Below, piece by piece: positions 30,001 through 36,544 of a stretch of 43,147 nt of DNA. The position numbers were made by a program, and so were the translations under genes. The stretch comes from Nocardia veterana NBRC 100344 (GTDB lineage: Bacteria; Actinomycetota; Actinomycetes; Mycobacteriales; Mycobacteriaceae): positions 1-43,147 of the forward strand of contig NZ_BAGM01000023.1 in the NCBI RefSeq assembly GCF_000308855.1. The letters run 5' to 3'. The notes beneath the pieces were generated by a model, which worked only from the letters and a program-made list of their open reading frames with translations, made no database searches and was not told the DNA's origin. The stretch's first letter is position 1. Each line of letters starts with the position of its first letter.

Positions 30001-33000
30001 GCAGGAACAGGTGAGCGCACTGGAGTCGGCGGCGCGCACCTTCCATCGGCTCGACGCGGAGGCACAGCGGCTCCAGGACGCGGTGCGCAACGCCGTCGTC
30101 CACCATCGCCGGGTCGTGGATTTCGCGGCGGAACGGCGGCACGCGGAGATCGACCGGATGCGCGCCGAGCGCGACGCCGCGTTCCGCGCGCGGCGGCAGG
30201 CCTTCGACGAGCTGCAGGACGCACGCCGCAGCGCCGATGTGCACCCGGCCGAGCTGGGACTCCCGCATCGCCCGGACGATCCACCACCGCAACGGCTTCG
30301 GCCACTCGACGAGGTGATCGAGGATCTGCGGGCGCGGACCGTGCGGGTCGACCGGCAGGCGCAGTGGCAGCGCCGGGTCGATGTGCTGGAGTCGGCGGCA
30401 CGCCGATTCACCGAGACCGACGCCGCGGCCGCGCGCCTCGACGATGCCGTCGAGACGGCCGTCCGCCGCGATCTGGACCTGCGTCATCAGGAGGCCGAGG
30501 CACGCCGCGCCGTGGCCGCCGCCGAGGCGGCGCGGTGGGCGGAATTCGAACGGCTGCAAGGACTTCGCGAACAAGCCTTCCGGGCCCGCCGCGCAGCTCT
30601 CGCCGGCCTGGACGAGGCGTGCGCCGAACTGGGCACGCGGCCCGAGGAATTGGGGCTGCCCGTCGGACAGTACGAGCCGGCCAGGGGCGACACCCGGCAG
30701 CTGGAACACGCCCTCGACGAGCTGCGCGCCGTCGGCGGGACGCTCGAACAGCAGGCGGTACGCGGAGCCCGCGTCGACGCGGTCGCCTCGGCGGCCCGGG
30801 AGTTCCTGCGCGCGCACAACGACGCCCGGCGGGTGGACGAGGCGGCGGATACGGCACTGCGGCACTACCGGGATCTGCAGGCCGCCGACCGCGAGATCGC
30901 GGACGCCACGCGCCGGACCGAAAACGGTGGGACGGAAGTTAATCCGCGGCCCGGCACCGGCGACGACCCCGATCCGGGTGCCGCCGGAGCGGTGCCGAAG
31001 GGCTCGCCGTCCGAACCGCCCGCCGGCGGTGCCGGACGCGCGGAGCATTCCGACCACCACTCCGAAGACGCGCCGCCCCGAGCGGACAGCGCTCCCGACC
31101 CGAACGGCGCGGGTGGGCGTCCCGAACACACGGCCGAACAGCGCGGCGAACGCGAACGGCTGGCTGTCGAACGCGCCCAACAGGTCTCGGAGCTGGTCGA
31201 ACTGCGTGATCAGCGGGATATCCTGGCGCGCCGGCTGCGCATCGACGACGCGGACGGCTGGGCCGCGCTGGAACCCGATCGGCGGCAGGCGACCTTCGAC
31301 GACGTGCTCGGGCGGACCCGAGAGGCACGCACCGAAATGCCGCGCGTGCAGGCCGAGGTTGCCGCGCTGGAGCGGCTGTGCCGCGAACACGACGCGGCAC
31401 AACAGCACATCGCGGAGTTGGACGCGCGGCTGCACGAGCTCGACCGTCCGGCCGAGGAATGGCGGGACCAGCACGATGCCCTCATGCGCGAGCGCGCGGC
31501 GAAGGCGTCCGAATACGAGTTCTGGCGGGCCAAACGCAACGACCGCGCCGCGCGCTTCGACGATCTGCGCGACAGCAACGGCCGGCTCATCCACGACGCC
31601 GCCGATCTGGACCGGGCGCTGGACGCGGACCACCTGGACCACACCATCTTCGCGTTGCGGGATCGGCCGGGCAGTCTTCGTGAGGTCACCGCCATCGGCG
31701 AGGAAACCCCGGGCCAGATTCACGACCCGCTCCCCGGCGGCGCCGAACAACAGGGACGCCGGGACCCGATCGCCAAACTGCAGGACGCGGCCGAGAAATG
31801 TATCCGGCTGGAAGGCGAACTCGCCGAACTGGATCACCGCATCAACGAACTCGAGGCCGGCGCGCCGCCCGAGAACCGGCCGGTGTCGGCGCAGGTGCGT
31901 GCCGAACTCGACCGGCTCGGCGCCGAGCGGGCCGCCGCGGTCCTGCGGATCAAACCGAAGGAGGCGATGCGCGCGGATCTGGCACGAGAGCTGGGCGCCG
32001 ATCGGAACCGGCTGACGCCGGAGCACCTCGACGCGGAACTCGCACGTCTCGGCCGGGAGGCCGTCCTCGGCGACCACATCCGCAGACTCGGCTGGTTCGA
32101 GGACGTGTGCCGGGAGATCAACGCGGCGCACAACGAGATCGGGCGGATCCAGGATCGGATGGCGGAGCTGGCCGGTGCGGGCCGCGAGGTCCTCGATCGG
32201 GCGGGCGCCCGCCCCATCACCGACCGGGTCGGCCTGGTCGACGGCGAGCGGCCGCGGATCGTGGTCGTCGCGCCGCGTGAACCGCTCGACCGCCCGCGCG
32301 GCGACCACGACGCCGCCCTCGCCGAGGCCATCGGCCGCGATGCCGCGGTGGCACAGGCGATGATGCGGCCGGAGACGGTGATCGAATACCACCGGATCAT
32401 CGCCGAGCGCAACGGTGATCGGACGACGGAGCGACTGCCCGGCCCGCGCCGGGAGATCGTCGAGACCGGCTGGTCCCGGCACGGGGAGGGCCTGCGCCTG
32501 GTGCGCTGGTTCGACGGCGACGGCAGGTCGCACGACGTGGACCCGACCCGTCCGGATCGGGTCGAGGGCCGGTACAAGCAGACGGTGCCCAAACAGTTCC
32601 AGCCGCGCGACCTGCCCGAGGGCGTCAGCGGGTGGGCCGTCGATCCGTTCCAGGCCTCGCTGGAGGGGCCGTTCAAGCACCTGCCCCCCGGCGATGTCGT
32701 GGACAAGGAACTGCTGCCCCGGATTCCGGGACTGGACCCGGTCGTTCCCGAGGGCGTGCACGTGTACGAGGCGCCCGAGGCCGGGGTGCTGTACAACTTC
32801 ATGCGCGTGGTGCTGGAGCCGGCCAAGCTGTTCAAGTTCACCTGGTTCGGCGACCCCGACCATCCGGGGCGGATCCGGCCCAGATTCAAAGGGCATCCGT
32901 GGTTCCGCGCGCCCGCACCGGACCGCCAGCCCATGTTCCGCGAATACGATGCGCGCGAACACGTTCCCGATACGACCGGGAATCTCACCCCGCAATGGCA

Positions 33001-36000
33001 CGAACGTGAGGCCCGGCTGCGGGCGGACTGGCAACGCGTACAGGATTGGGCCGCCGGCGAATACGGGCGGTTCCGGGCCGACGACAGCGATATCGGCACG
33101 ATCTCGCGCCACCTCGCGGGCCTGCGCGACACCCTGCTGGCCGACTACACCGCCGCCCAGCAGCGGGCCCGCGCCCGGCAACTGATCGAGGACGTCGCGG
33201 GCGCGAAGCTGGTCGACCTCGAGGATATCGGTGCGGATCTGCGGGGGCGGTTGCGTGATCCGGATACGGCCGCGGAGGTGGTCGATCTGGTTCGCGCCCA
33301 ACTGAATCGGGAGCCGTTCACCAACTTCGACGAGTTCGCCGCCACCCTGGCCGACCGGTTCGCCGACGAGGTGCCCGAATTCACGCCCGAGCAGATCGGG
33401 CGCATCAAACATCATTTGATGACCTTCGAGCATCGGGTGCACGAACCGGTCGCCGGCGATGTCGTGCGCCGCCGCCTCGATCCGGTCGCGGATGTGGCCG
33501 AGGCATGGAATCGCCTGATCGCGGGTGAGCCGTTGCCGCAGGACATCCTCATGCTGCAGGACGCCCTGAGCGAGTCGCGATTCATCGACGAGAACGAGGC
33601 CGCGAGCTGGCGTGAGGCCAATGCGCACGCGATCATGCTCGGCTACGACTGGGACGGCAACCGTCCGCCGCTCACCGATTGGCGGGCGAAGATCCGGTAC
33701 CGGCCCGCGCTGATCGAGGCCGAGAATCCGCTGCCGCCGCACCCGGGCTCCGACCACGGCCCCCAGCCGCTGCCGCCGGGGCCCGACGGTTCCGCCGGGC
33801 CCACCCCGGACGGTCCCGCGCGCCCCACCCCGGACGGTTCCCGCGGGCCCGAACCGAAGCCGGCCCCGGATACCGGGAACCTCGTCCTGCGGCCCCCCGA
33901 GGAAGCGCCGGAGGTGGCCGCGCCCGGCCCCCAGCTCGCGGCCGCCCCCGCGCACGACGAATGGTCCGATCGCGGCCCCGCCGAGATCGCCCGGGTGCTG
34001 GCGGAACGCTACGCGGACATCGGGCTGACGGTGGTCCGCTTCGACCTCGCCGGCCTCGATCACGACGTGCTGCGCGAGTACGCGCGGGCGGTCGACGATC
34101 TGCTGCGGAAATATCCGGACACCCCGCTGCGGATCATCGACATCCTGCCGCTGGAATTCCATCAGCGGGAATTCGCGCTCGCCCAGTGGGAGCACGAGAA
34201 CAACGGCGCCCGAATCGTTCTCGACTACCGATACGCGACCGACGGGCTCGTGGCCTGGGCAGCCGTCGGGGAGAGCGTGGCCGGCGGGCACTTCCATCCG
34301 AGCATGGAGCTGCGGCCGATCTACAGCATCATCGTGCACGAGTTCGGGCACGTGCTGGACCAGGCGACGGATCAGCAGACGACTCGCACTATCGAGGACG
34401 TGCTGCGCCGGCGCTACGAACAGGAATTCGCGGCGGCGCATGTGGCGAACGGTGGCCAGGGATTCCACACCTGGCTCGATCAGCTCAGCGGCTACAGCTT
34501 CGACCGCGAGGGCCGATTCAACCCGGGAGAGGCAGTGGCGGAAGCCTTCGCCGAGGTGGAACTGGTTGGCCGCGAGCACGCCTCCGAGCCGGCCCGAGCG
34601 ATCTACGACGAACTGATCCGAGCCCGGGAGAGCGACACGGGGGCGTCCCGGCACGCCGCGCACGCCGAGCATGATCCCGGTTCCGTTGCGGAAGAACAGC
34701 ATTCGCGGACCCGGAACGGCAGCGACTCGGGTGATCGGCACGGCACGCGGTTCCGCGACGGTGCGGGTAGCGGTAGTGAGCAGGGGACTGGGACTCGCAA
34801 TGGGGTCGGCTCCGACGATGGGACGGATGCGGGGGCTCGCGACCGTGCGGGCGCCGGTAGCGAGCAGGGTGCCCGATCCCGCGACGGTGCGGCTTCCGGC
34901 GATGAGCACGCTGCTCGGTCTCGGGATGGTGTGGAGTCCGATGGTGAGCCGCGTCCGGTTATCCGGAACGTCGTGGATGTTGCCGGTGGGGAGCAGAATT
35001 CGCATCGTGACGGTGGCGATCCGGGCAATGGGCGGGAAACGCTGTCCCGCAACGGTTCCGGCTCCGGTGATGGTCACGCTTCGGAGGGAGAGCACGATCC
35101 GCGGTCTCGTCGGGGAGCCCGGCCTGGAGCGGAAACCGGGGACGGCGCGGCACCGCGTCGCGGTGAACGGGACGCCGGTGACGGTGGTGAGCCGCCGGAT
35201 ACCGCGGGGCCGCGCCGAGGCGGGGACGGACGCGGAGGGTCGGTCCCGCCGCGGCGGTTCAACCCGTTCCCGGGATCGTGGGTGCTACCGCGGCCGCACG
35301 AGCAGTACGACGTCGAGTGGCCGGACTACCGACCGGAGGAGCCGGTCCGTCCGGGCTGGGTGCAGCCGCCGGTTCCCCCGGAACCTCCACAGCCGCCGCC
35401 CCATCCGCCGCGGCAGCCGCATCCGCCCGCGCCGCCGGCCTGCCCTCCGGCGCCGCGGCATCCGCAGCCCCCGCAGTCCCCGGTGCCGCGGCATCCGCAG
35501 CCTCCGGTGATGCCGCATCCGCAACCTCCGGTGCCGCCGACACCACCGACAATTCCGGTGCCGCCGATTCCGCCGGTGCCGCCGACTTCGCCGCAGCCGC
35601 CGGTGCCGCCGCCCTTGCCGGAGCCGCCACAGTTGCCGGAGCCGCCACAGTTGCCGGAGCCGCCGACGATTCCTACGCCGCCGGGTCCTCCCGCGTCTCC
35701 GGAGCCGGTGCCGCCGGGGCTTCCGGAGCCACCGCAGTTGCCGGAGCCACCGCAGTTCCCGGGACCGCCGCCGCTACCACCCGGCCCGCCGGGCACACCG
35801 ACGCCGCCGACCGGTCCCCCGCCGCCGGAGACACTGCCCCCGCATCACCCGTACCCGCCCGGAGCACCGTCGCCGGACGCCGATCCGCGAGGACCCGGAG
35901 ATCATTGGGGCACAACATCTTCCGGTCCCGGCGCGGCGAACGGTCCGAATCCGCCGCTCGGCCCGATACCGCCGATGGTTCCGCCCGCACCCGGTGCTGG

Positions 36001-36454
36001 TCGCGGCGGCTCGTCGCGGACCGGGAACAAAACCGCTCTCGTACCGCGTGTTTCGGGACCGTCCGGTGGCGCGATCGTCGTCCGCTCGCATACCGGCTGG
36101 GGTGAATACGCGACCTTCGATCCGGCCACCGGCAGCCTGCATTCCGTGCCGCTCGCGGCCGGCGGAATCGGTGGGGTGTACGGGGATCTGGCGGGCGTGC
36201 CGGTGGTGTTCTACCGCGGCATGTCCGGGCTGGTGCTGCGCGTCGGTGACCGGTCGATCGGCCTCGACAATTCGTGGGCCGATGTGTCCTGGCGGCGGAT
36301 CGACGGCGCGTCCGTCGGGTTCACGGTGACGGTCGCGGGGCAGACCGCGTGTGACCTGCGCTATCGGGCCGGACCGCCCGATCTCGATCTGGGTCTGCTG
36401 ATCAGTGAGGTCTGCGCCGACCCGGATCGCCGAGCGCAGATCTTCGCGCGATGA
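18017..36454 (+). CDS. Giant 6145-residue multidomain ESX-type toxin
   Basis: One uninterrupted 18.4-kb frame. Residues 1-160: MAVELPGPLQHLGWLVGMEW, a helical WXG100/CpnT-like targeting module and a hydrophobic segment (117-160). 335-755: disordered linker. 758-905: module with NGKILDSYVP and EIVSRKHTQL. 925-1065: papain-like domain, Cys933 (NRGRCADLAL), His1016 (AHAYAL), Asp1031. 1083-1295: zincin with HESAH (His1162, Glu1163, His1166). 1505-1705, 1735-1938, 2135-2345: degenerate zincin copies. 1408-1498, 2489-2582, 3285-3375, 4727-4822: recurring beta module. 3783-4720: coiled-coil repeats. 5314-5542: second zincin, HEFGH (His5441, Glu5442, His5445) with EAVAEAFAEVE, resembling the anthrax lethal factor family. 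5542-5995: Gly/Asp- and Pro-rich. 5999-6145: beta-rich end. The N-terminus argues for ESX export, and the next gene is immunity-like. Enzymatic roles are inferred from motifs; substrates are unknown. Confidence is high for coding and moderate for toxin function. Confidence 0.85.
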   Translation: MAVELPGPLQHLGWLVGMEWPNGNEDQMWLLAQDWKAAAAELRDIIPDIEDAKSATHKAYPTGDGADEQMRAFDSLLKGDGGESDQSLGHLAKLFDDVGESADGVGTEIEYGKLMYKSSLVLLAAEIAAAWIFPPTAPAAEAAAIAITRVAVRLIGERLASAILQRMARLAGSKVMQFLLRHVVLNTVLMTGQDYAIQQWQLDHGHRKEIDWNRIRTTAVAAAAGGVAGGPVSHVLGKALGAQERTWARYLTHMVAGEVNAFTGIVVANGGIPSHLDWRMFTGAAAAPLLSGRNRESAHSFYNNRKSSYFNRDPFGSRMNDVLGRDVFKVGEPQAAPAAGPGRAGDGTAPHSGVDAGANGRRADPSMTVGARPADIGARADGGSGRVVSESPGGSEHSGAAVRDPGARQETVPPGEGRRGPETVGAGDDPRARTSEQAPGSAEQSRAPLAAHPESQARSVEEIPATDHPVSDGPRAGESPVRSAEPEHSVPESRSEMPAGHQDSTAVGERAHVEPAGHHETQTSTRTDPAAHTDTAVVRAGESEAGVARPEDGSPQREAAQRPAESAPTTAPHAPAETRTTQPPSEARGGRTEPARLAGDPRGRSTPLAASPRGEIRMGPESRDPGLRAGDGSAEVPWAREGEQPDGARGGGERREESRPLPEKPSSTTDNVPRAAAAGRSEPIRLEAGVQARAGAPERNAEPNEHHRPEDAVVPALPVEVHPVGEARPMDRIGARPEPEPGREGPSPGEDRVPTSRADAMRANRPDDIPASMWDRIADGVAFNETREPYYAERDGGNEIILTNGKILDSYVPDTEIVSRKHTQLLEVQPETARAYLREIDNKYAPGTRIEDTPHNRAELPGVDFADPLRGDKILEVPPQRNPPPRQILELADRLDITIRDSEGRIYTVDDALPDTARRGPNAEMPPENRGRCADLALRLIKRLTSSEWIHPIDREVGLDGMTVREVETAAGGQLREYPRGHDEIARLVLKMKHGSSALIVDEYHAYADEHGVGAHAYALVNEHGVLRVRDPGAGLEHGYPPSVPRELAATHAILFDENGKPVHPLGSGARTESGPHPNGRGPRTRVGLSLDEHSGQIRDLLGRTETGRRVLSVFDGGPVREVYEARSDAGDRHGELRREDLTAVAFTEGRGHIDQSLSLAHESAHAEYLADGRTANGHARSMPRDEFIRLMTHEEAVGTGRRLRLAMEFRDLGLEVTEHPLEALYRETFERALGEAPAHLSAERAREAAHDAAVQALHERLVTHEWADGETYGEFYGRVWDEARTGGDVPGVRHDPSSPEVAGRLRARALDRQAAQLHLRETDTRLQRSAREAGFDPTASREVLQHRVDERLARIAAELAWAPGGDREAHLLRERHALRALSDLADHRQLAEVEFDRADAATARTAARDVLETRVRDHPGAILLDDHVALLPGEPDRIVVAAAPGDHRRVLDLARTDPEVAEQLDRPGVVREYLDVATDHGGRVRVAAIAEPEHAGTERAQPIAPRELVARATTERLARIRERLRRVETGDWADRVLTDRRVEIVHSVSERPGYRPAENRLVLDPGASDADHLRELVHAAVHAEAAHQGESPGAVARAQLPPQDYAKRMLDEETVAHVMEAKAMRQLREAGVVVPDTRLQRVFDRAFDRWTEHWANSDLSPEEIRQRVDDKLVAALEPEVARHITASGETYGEIYRKAAEQAQGTEHGASQGDTRRSGWTEPEMPGAGLHPGRPPRPADRSAGQVWALLRHTEAGREAQDALRAAGAEVRFGEFGERPLEPDTFNGRTMDVFVDTANRSRTEQGAAVVRMAALADAVRDGRLEVLPGRIRELGRDAYVEAHLRATAEGIGRQAEFHRELERQGVDTEGGPLHDLVDAEVRKALESAYLEAYDRATDAARQHDSQIDPRRLRAIGRTAGVDALLSSHLFDAPDGSSAHRLEAGRIWDAHQRPTAPDGMREYAPSSEEAARRLQHLVREQAAVGRELRYVETDFDRVTQRLEERNSLVVQPEHTRRGIAEQLYRRVPDRSGANGHDLRVLSDLGERHARLQAENGRIVAAIERAVGRDLAAGVLPGGADPRVRVHGDESGIVYYAHDESGPLWRDAPETPRPDPERSALWADDGTAGGFDHTREQLHRDEIGLWALDVLERNGIEIRYTTDPEASYRGPAAGGDGPSRVEQGDWGRYDHATRTVVLDPAMPPRHQAAALVRAARLSELHQDVIRERATLPREEYIELMCRRQADAEALAFAFDDRLSSRSEQDAVEGLRDPLADTYAEARSEGLRLAEKAFRKGPDLEWGATHGAAHRAGVEAVYRHLADRGPVIDGRGYPDVFGAEWDLARGIRPGDAELPPMLPDHRPAAAEQRSHQYAEEIRAFRELRESNRYHPVGPAERAYTEAYDKALRKAAGAVARAADPAAVGSSEELAHEAGRRAVRRYLDKVGLREAEIAFDVVRAHGDHGPHWGYAEPPREASARVRPSEAVGPELSRRALDAELQRRPGGVALTDRVARYPADPANGHRTPSLVVMAPRGGHIDALHELARTHPEHENVLWDGSHRLLYRSVDAGPEGEPVVRDISAEVAEGAYRAPSREDAVGQLLSHYLEYRRDGRTRLGFGDWLRGLGDEVFYSRADAKRVWGNEALDGQVEQGALRHDFLAVALRTADPAAVAPHPREVMNRLRTRRLPVPVDRYGGPLIDGPKRLRTVEVGGARLELWLAPDGTGRWRVPAPSGAGTVPDILARQFEGMSDSNPDRLAERVGKILDNPRAELDPARASRGWRARISERFGPERGGDLSQRGERPIDLPEFAPAEREHGAGEGNSADRRVGSRPPEGADRPEVRRYTVEVDGQRLEIEVVRRDGGGWVARPDRAPERTPAKAEASAPVDRGDMHWVRRRLSTGYPGHNPKYPSGSGQDGDYQKAMAKDLGHVLDYNPLEHLPSEAKVNPIRILKEGATMWKSREHIPGLKHLTARVEPLAGEHVPMRTRDGGEYEPWYSDVDAEALRAQQREVAGGPLKAFLNWLRGTSPRGVHPLEVEELLGYVEAAQHNETLAVTSEHRPVVDPGPFIGPEHPAPPPEWARDLADTVRDNEIRAEEIRSLAHELGFDMPDSTHESMRRAADVLEYLNIRRAGVIEGLADVARRYHAENAAIPYSPEVSFLDRDPLGRFLKELMRADPDNGRPGLQEWEGVNNGAESGRDWLDLHDVDPALRREADAEQGPVLDPERQKLFEHALLRDQIRDERSTWAHLAEAALSELGDKPRVDGLLDGMREQVREQADQVARFRARVAEFLGADSGERVVFVDGESPRLKVVDGQGNHDQVLARELARDPDLAARVNRGAVRVDYVDARVDRAGNLRLVELGETQTRHISTEIAGDEVHMTMVRDADGTWRLVADHAPEQPRPRTPEPGGAPRPTHEVEAQLSELARKVGVEDPDQLTPQWLDELRRENAVRAIQIEALMDYARSSDAMDSFHALLHARDGLAHVLGIDAHELTARGLAERIADRSIRNALRRQQLEYLADYAKQCRKIESGAADAAHRRLAEALGTTRDGISPNRPRKHPVTGEPMLRMQRDHEQLGPRKLHRALARMLRRDPARAVAALTEYAEALGRIDPFTDGLRVDPRTDPRAADGVAPMHHPDALAHLHEVIGDLGDRVGRLEGPSARPSTAHFPTTDEPKGKPHANRDWARILGVDITEADSAKIAKVYEDYRDGKIDKHERLSPEKLAEVHRELRAEVRERAADLDTLEHLTRELQRAQDRDLAVARQEHIHGPADALAADHAAAVRRRDGARDALARALAEVNAEGLGRDRDSGGMRVGISEAELRPRREPGEPVDPRDPGHVRTLDETIDFLRSRTKLLDQQAQFQQKVTNLEDAARAFHEAQAQVTRLEQALDRVRDPAETPAPRDTANDPAATARRSEIDALITKRDKAFHDRAVAEGELNRARRGLPIANDELRPRRRPGEPDDPADPDYRRTLDETIDYLRTRARPIDEQRHWQEQVSALESAARTFHRLDAEAQRLQDAVRNAVVHHRRVVDFAAERRHAEIDRMRAERDAAFRARRQAFDELQDARRSADVHPAELGLPHRPDDPPPQRLRPLDEVIEDLRARTVRVDRQAQWQRRVDVLESAARRFTETDAAAARLDDAVETAVRRDLDLRHQEAEARRAVAAAEAARWAEFERLQGLREQAFRARRAALAGLDEACAELGTRPEELGLPVGQYEPARGDTRQLEHALDELRAVGGTLEQQAVRGARVDAVASAAREFLRAHNDARRVDEAADTALRHYRDLQAADREIADATRRTENGGTEVNPRPGTGDDPDPGAAGAVPKGSPSEPPAGGAGRAEHSDHHSEDAPPRADSAPDPNGAGGRPEHTAEQRGERERLAVERAQQVSELVELRDQRDILARRLRIDDADGWAALEPDRRQATFDDVLGRTREARTEMPRVQAEVAALERLCREHDAAQQHIAELDARLHELDRPAEEWRDQHDALMRERAAKASEYEFWRAKRNDRAARFDDLRDSNGRLIHDAADLDRALDADHLDHTIFALRDRPGSLREVTAIGEETPGQIHDPLPGGAEQQGRRDPIAKLQDAAEKCIRLEGELAELDHRINELEAGAPPENRPVSAQVRAELDRLGAERAAAVLRIKPKEAMRADLARELGADRNRLTPEHLDAELARLGREAVLGDHIRRLGWFEDVCREINAAHNEIGRIQDRMAELAGAGREVLDRAGARPITDRVGLVDGERPRIVVVAPREPLDRPRGDHDAALAEAIGRDAAVAQAMMRPETVIEYHRIIAERNGDRTTERLPGPRREIVETGWSRHGEGLRLVRWFDGDGRSHDVDPTRPDRVEGRYKQTVPKQFQPRDLPEGVSGWAVDPFQASLEGPFKHLPPGDVVDKELLPRIPGLDPVVPEGVHVYEAPEAGVLYNFMRVVLEPAKLFKFTWFGDPDHPGRIRPRFKGHPWFRAPAPDRQPMFREYDAREHVPDTTGNLTPQWHEREARLRADWQRVQDWAAGEYGRFRADDSDIGTISRHLAGLRDTLLADYTAAQQRARARQLIEDVAGAKLVDLEDIGADLRGRLRDPDTAAEVVDLVRAQLNREPFTNFDEFAATLADRFADEVPEFTPEQIGRIKHHLMTFEHRVHEPVAGDVVRRRLDPVADVAEAWNRLIAGEPLPQDILMLQDALSESRFIDENEAASWREANAHAIMLGYDWDGNRPPLTDWRAKIRYRPALIEAENPLPPHPGSDHGPQPLPPGPDGSAGPTPDGPARPTPDGSRGPEPKPAPDTGNLVLRPPEEAPEVAAPGPQLAAAPAHDEWSDRGPAEIARVLAERYADIGLTVVRFDLAGLDHDVLREYARAVDDLLRKYPDTPLRIIDILPLEFHQREFALAQWEHENNGARIVLDYRYATDGLVAWAAVGESVAGGHFHPSMELRPIYSIIVHEFGHVLDQATDQQTTRTIEDVLRRRYEQEFAAAHVANGGQGFHTWLDQLSGYSFDREGRFNPGEAVAEAFAEVELVGREHASEPARAIYDELIRARESDTGASRHAAHAEHDPGSVAEEQHSRTRNGSDSGDRHGTRFRDGAGSGSEQGTGTRNGVGSDDGTDAGARDRAGAGSEQGARSRDGAASGDEHAARSRDGVESDGEPRPVIRNVVDVAGGEQNSHRDGGDPGNGRETLSRNGSGSGDGHASEGEHDPRSRRGARPGAETGDGAAPRRGERDAGDGGEPPDTAGPRRGGDGRGGSVPPRRFNPFPGSWVLPRPHEQYDVEWPDYRPEEPVRPGWVQPPVPPEPPQPPPHPPRQPHPPAPPACPPAPRHPQPPQSPVPRHPQPPVMPHPQPPVPPTPPTIPVPPIPPVPPTSPQPPVPPPLPEPPQLPEPPQLPEPPTIPTPPGPPASPEPVPPGLPEPPQLPEPPQFPGPPPLPPGPPGTPTPPTGPPPPETLPPHHPYPPGAPSPDADPRGPGDHWGTTSSGPGAANGPNPPLGPIPPMVPPAPGAGRGGSSRTGNKTALVPRVSGPSGGAIVVRSHTGWGEYATFDPATGSLHSVPLAAGGIGGVYGDLAGVPVVFYRGMSGLVLRVGDRSIGLDNSWADVSWRRIDGASVGFTVTVAGQTACDLRYRAGPPDLDLGLLISEVCADPDRRAQIFAR
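29365..30890 (+). repeat. Tandem coiled-coil repeats within the giant gene
   Basis: Four consecutive protein repeats of about 125-140 residues start near 29365, 29782, 30158 and 30551. Each has an RDxAFxxRxxAxxEL-like helix, then a Pro/Arg-rich loop (LRPRREPGEP; LRPRRRPGEP; LGLPHRPDDP; LGLPVGQYEP), then TLDETIDFLR-like and LESAARTF-like helices. Looser copies seem to continue to about 32180. DNA identity is too low to be visible as a DNA repeat, so the copies are old. Confidence 0.65.
35345..35850 (+). repeat. Proline-rich low-complexity tract with 18-bp direct repeats
   Basis: The giant gene encodes about 165 residues dominated by PP-x-x-P. Two identical 18-bp copies of GAGCCGCCACAGTTGCCG lie at 35621-35638 and 35639-35656, and near-copies with GAGCCACCGCAGTT follow around 35727-35760. 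It probably forms a flexible or cell-wall-spanning linker and is prone to length change. Confidence 0.7.
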
Positions 36455-36460
36455 GGCGAC

Positions 36461-36501
36461 CGGTGCCGGCGAACGGTGCGGCGGCCGGCAGTACGGCACC
36501 G
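36461..36501 (+). promoter_or_regulatory. Hairpin between giant toxin and immunity-like gene
   Basis: CGGTGCCG (36461-36468) and CGGCACCG (36494-36501) are perfect 8-bp inverted copies in the 90-bp gap after the giant gene. It could be a partial terminator or attenuator that sets the ratio of the two products. The evidence is modest. Confidence 0.3.
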
Positions 36502-36544
36502 TGCCAGGATGGGAACAACGTTCGGATGAGGAGATTGGTGCGAC

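Noticed and set aside
18371..35095. Very long open frames antisense to the giant gene (up to about 1700 codons)
   Set aside because: They mirror the strong G/C third-position bias of the sense frame, have low-complexity Arg/Gly/His-rich translations, no ribosome-binding sites and no family motifs.
35999..36454. Assigning the giant protein's C-terminal domain as a TNT-type NAD glycohydrolase
   Set aside because: The gene context resembles the CpnT locus, but the final ~145 residues are a beta-rich domain without recognisable TNT motifs.
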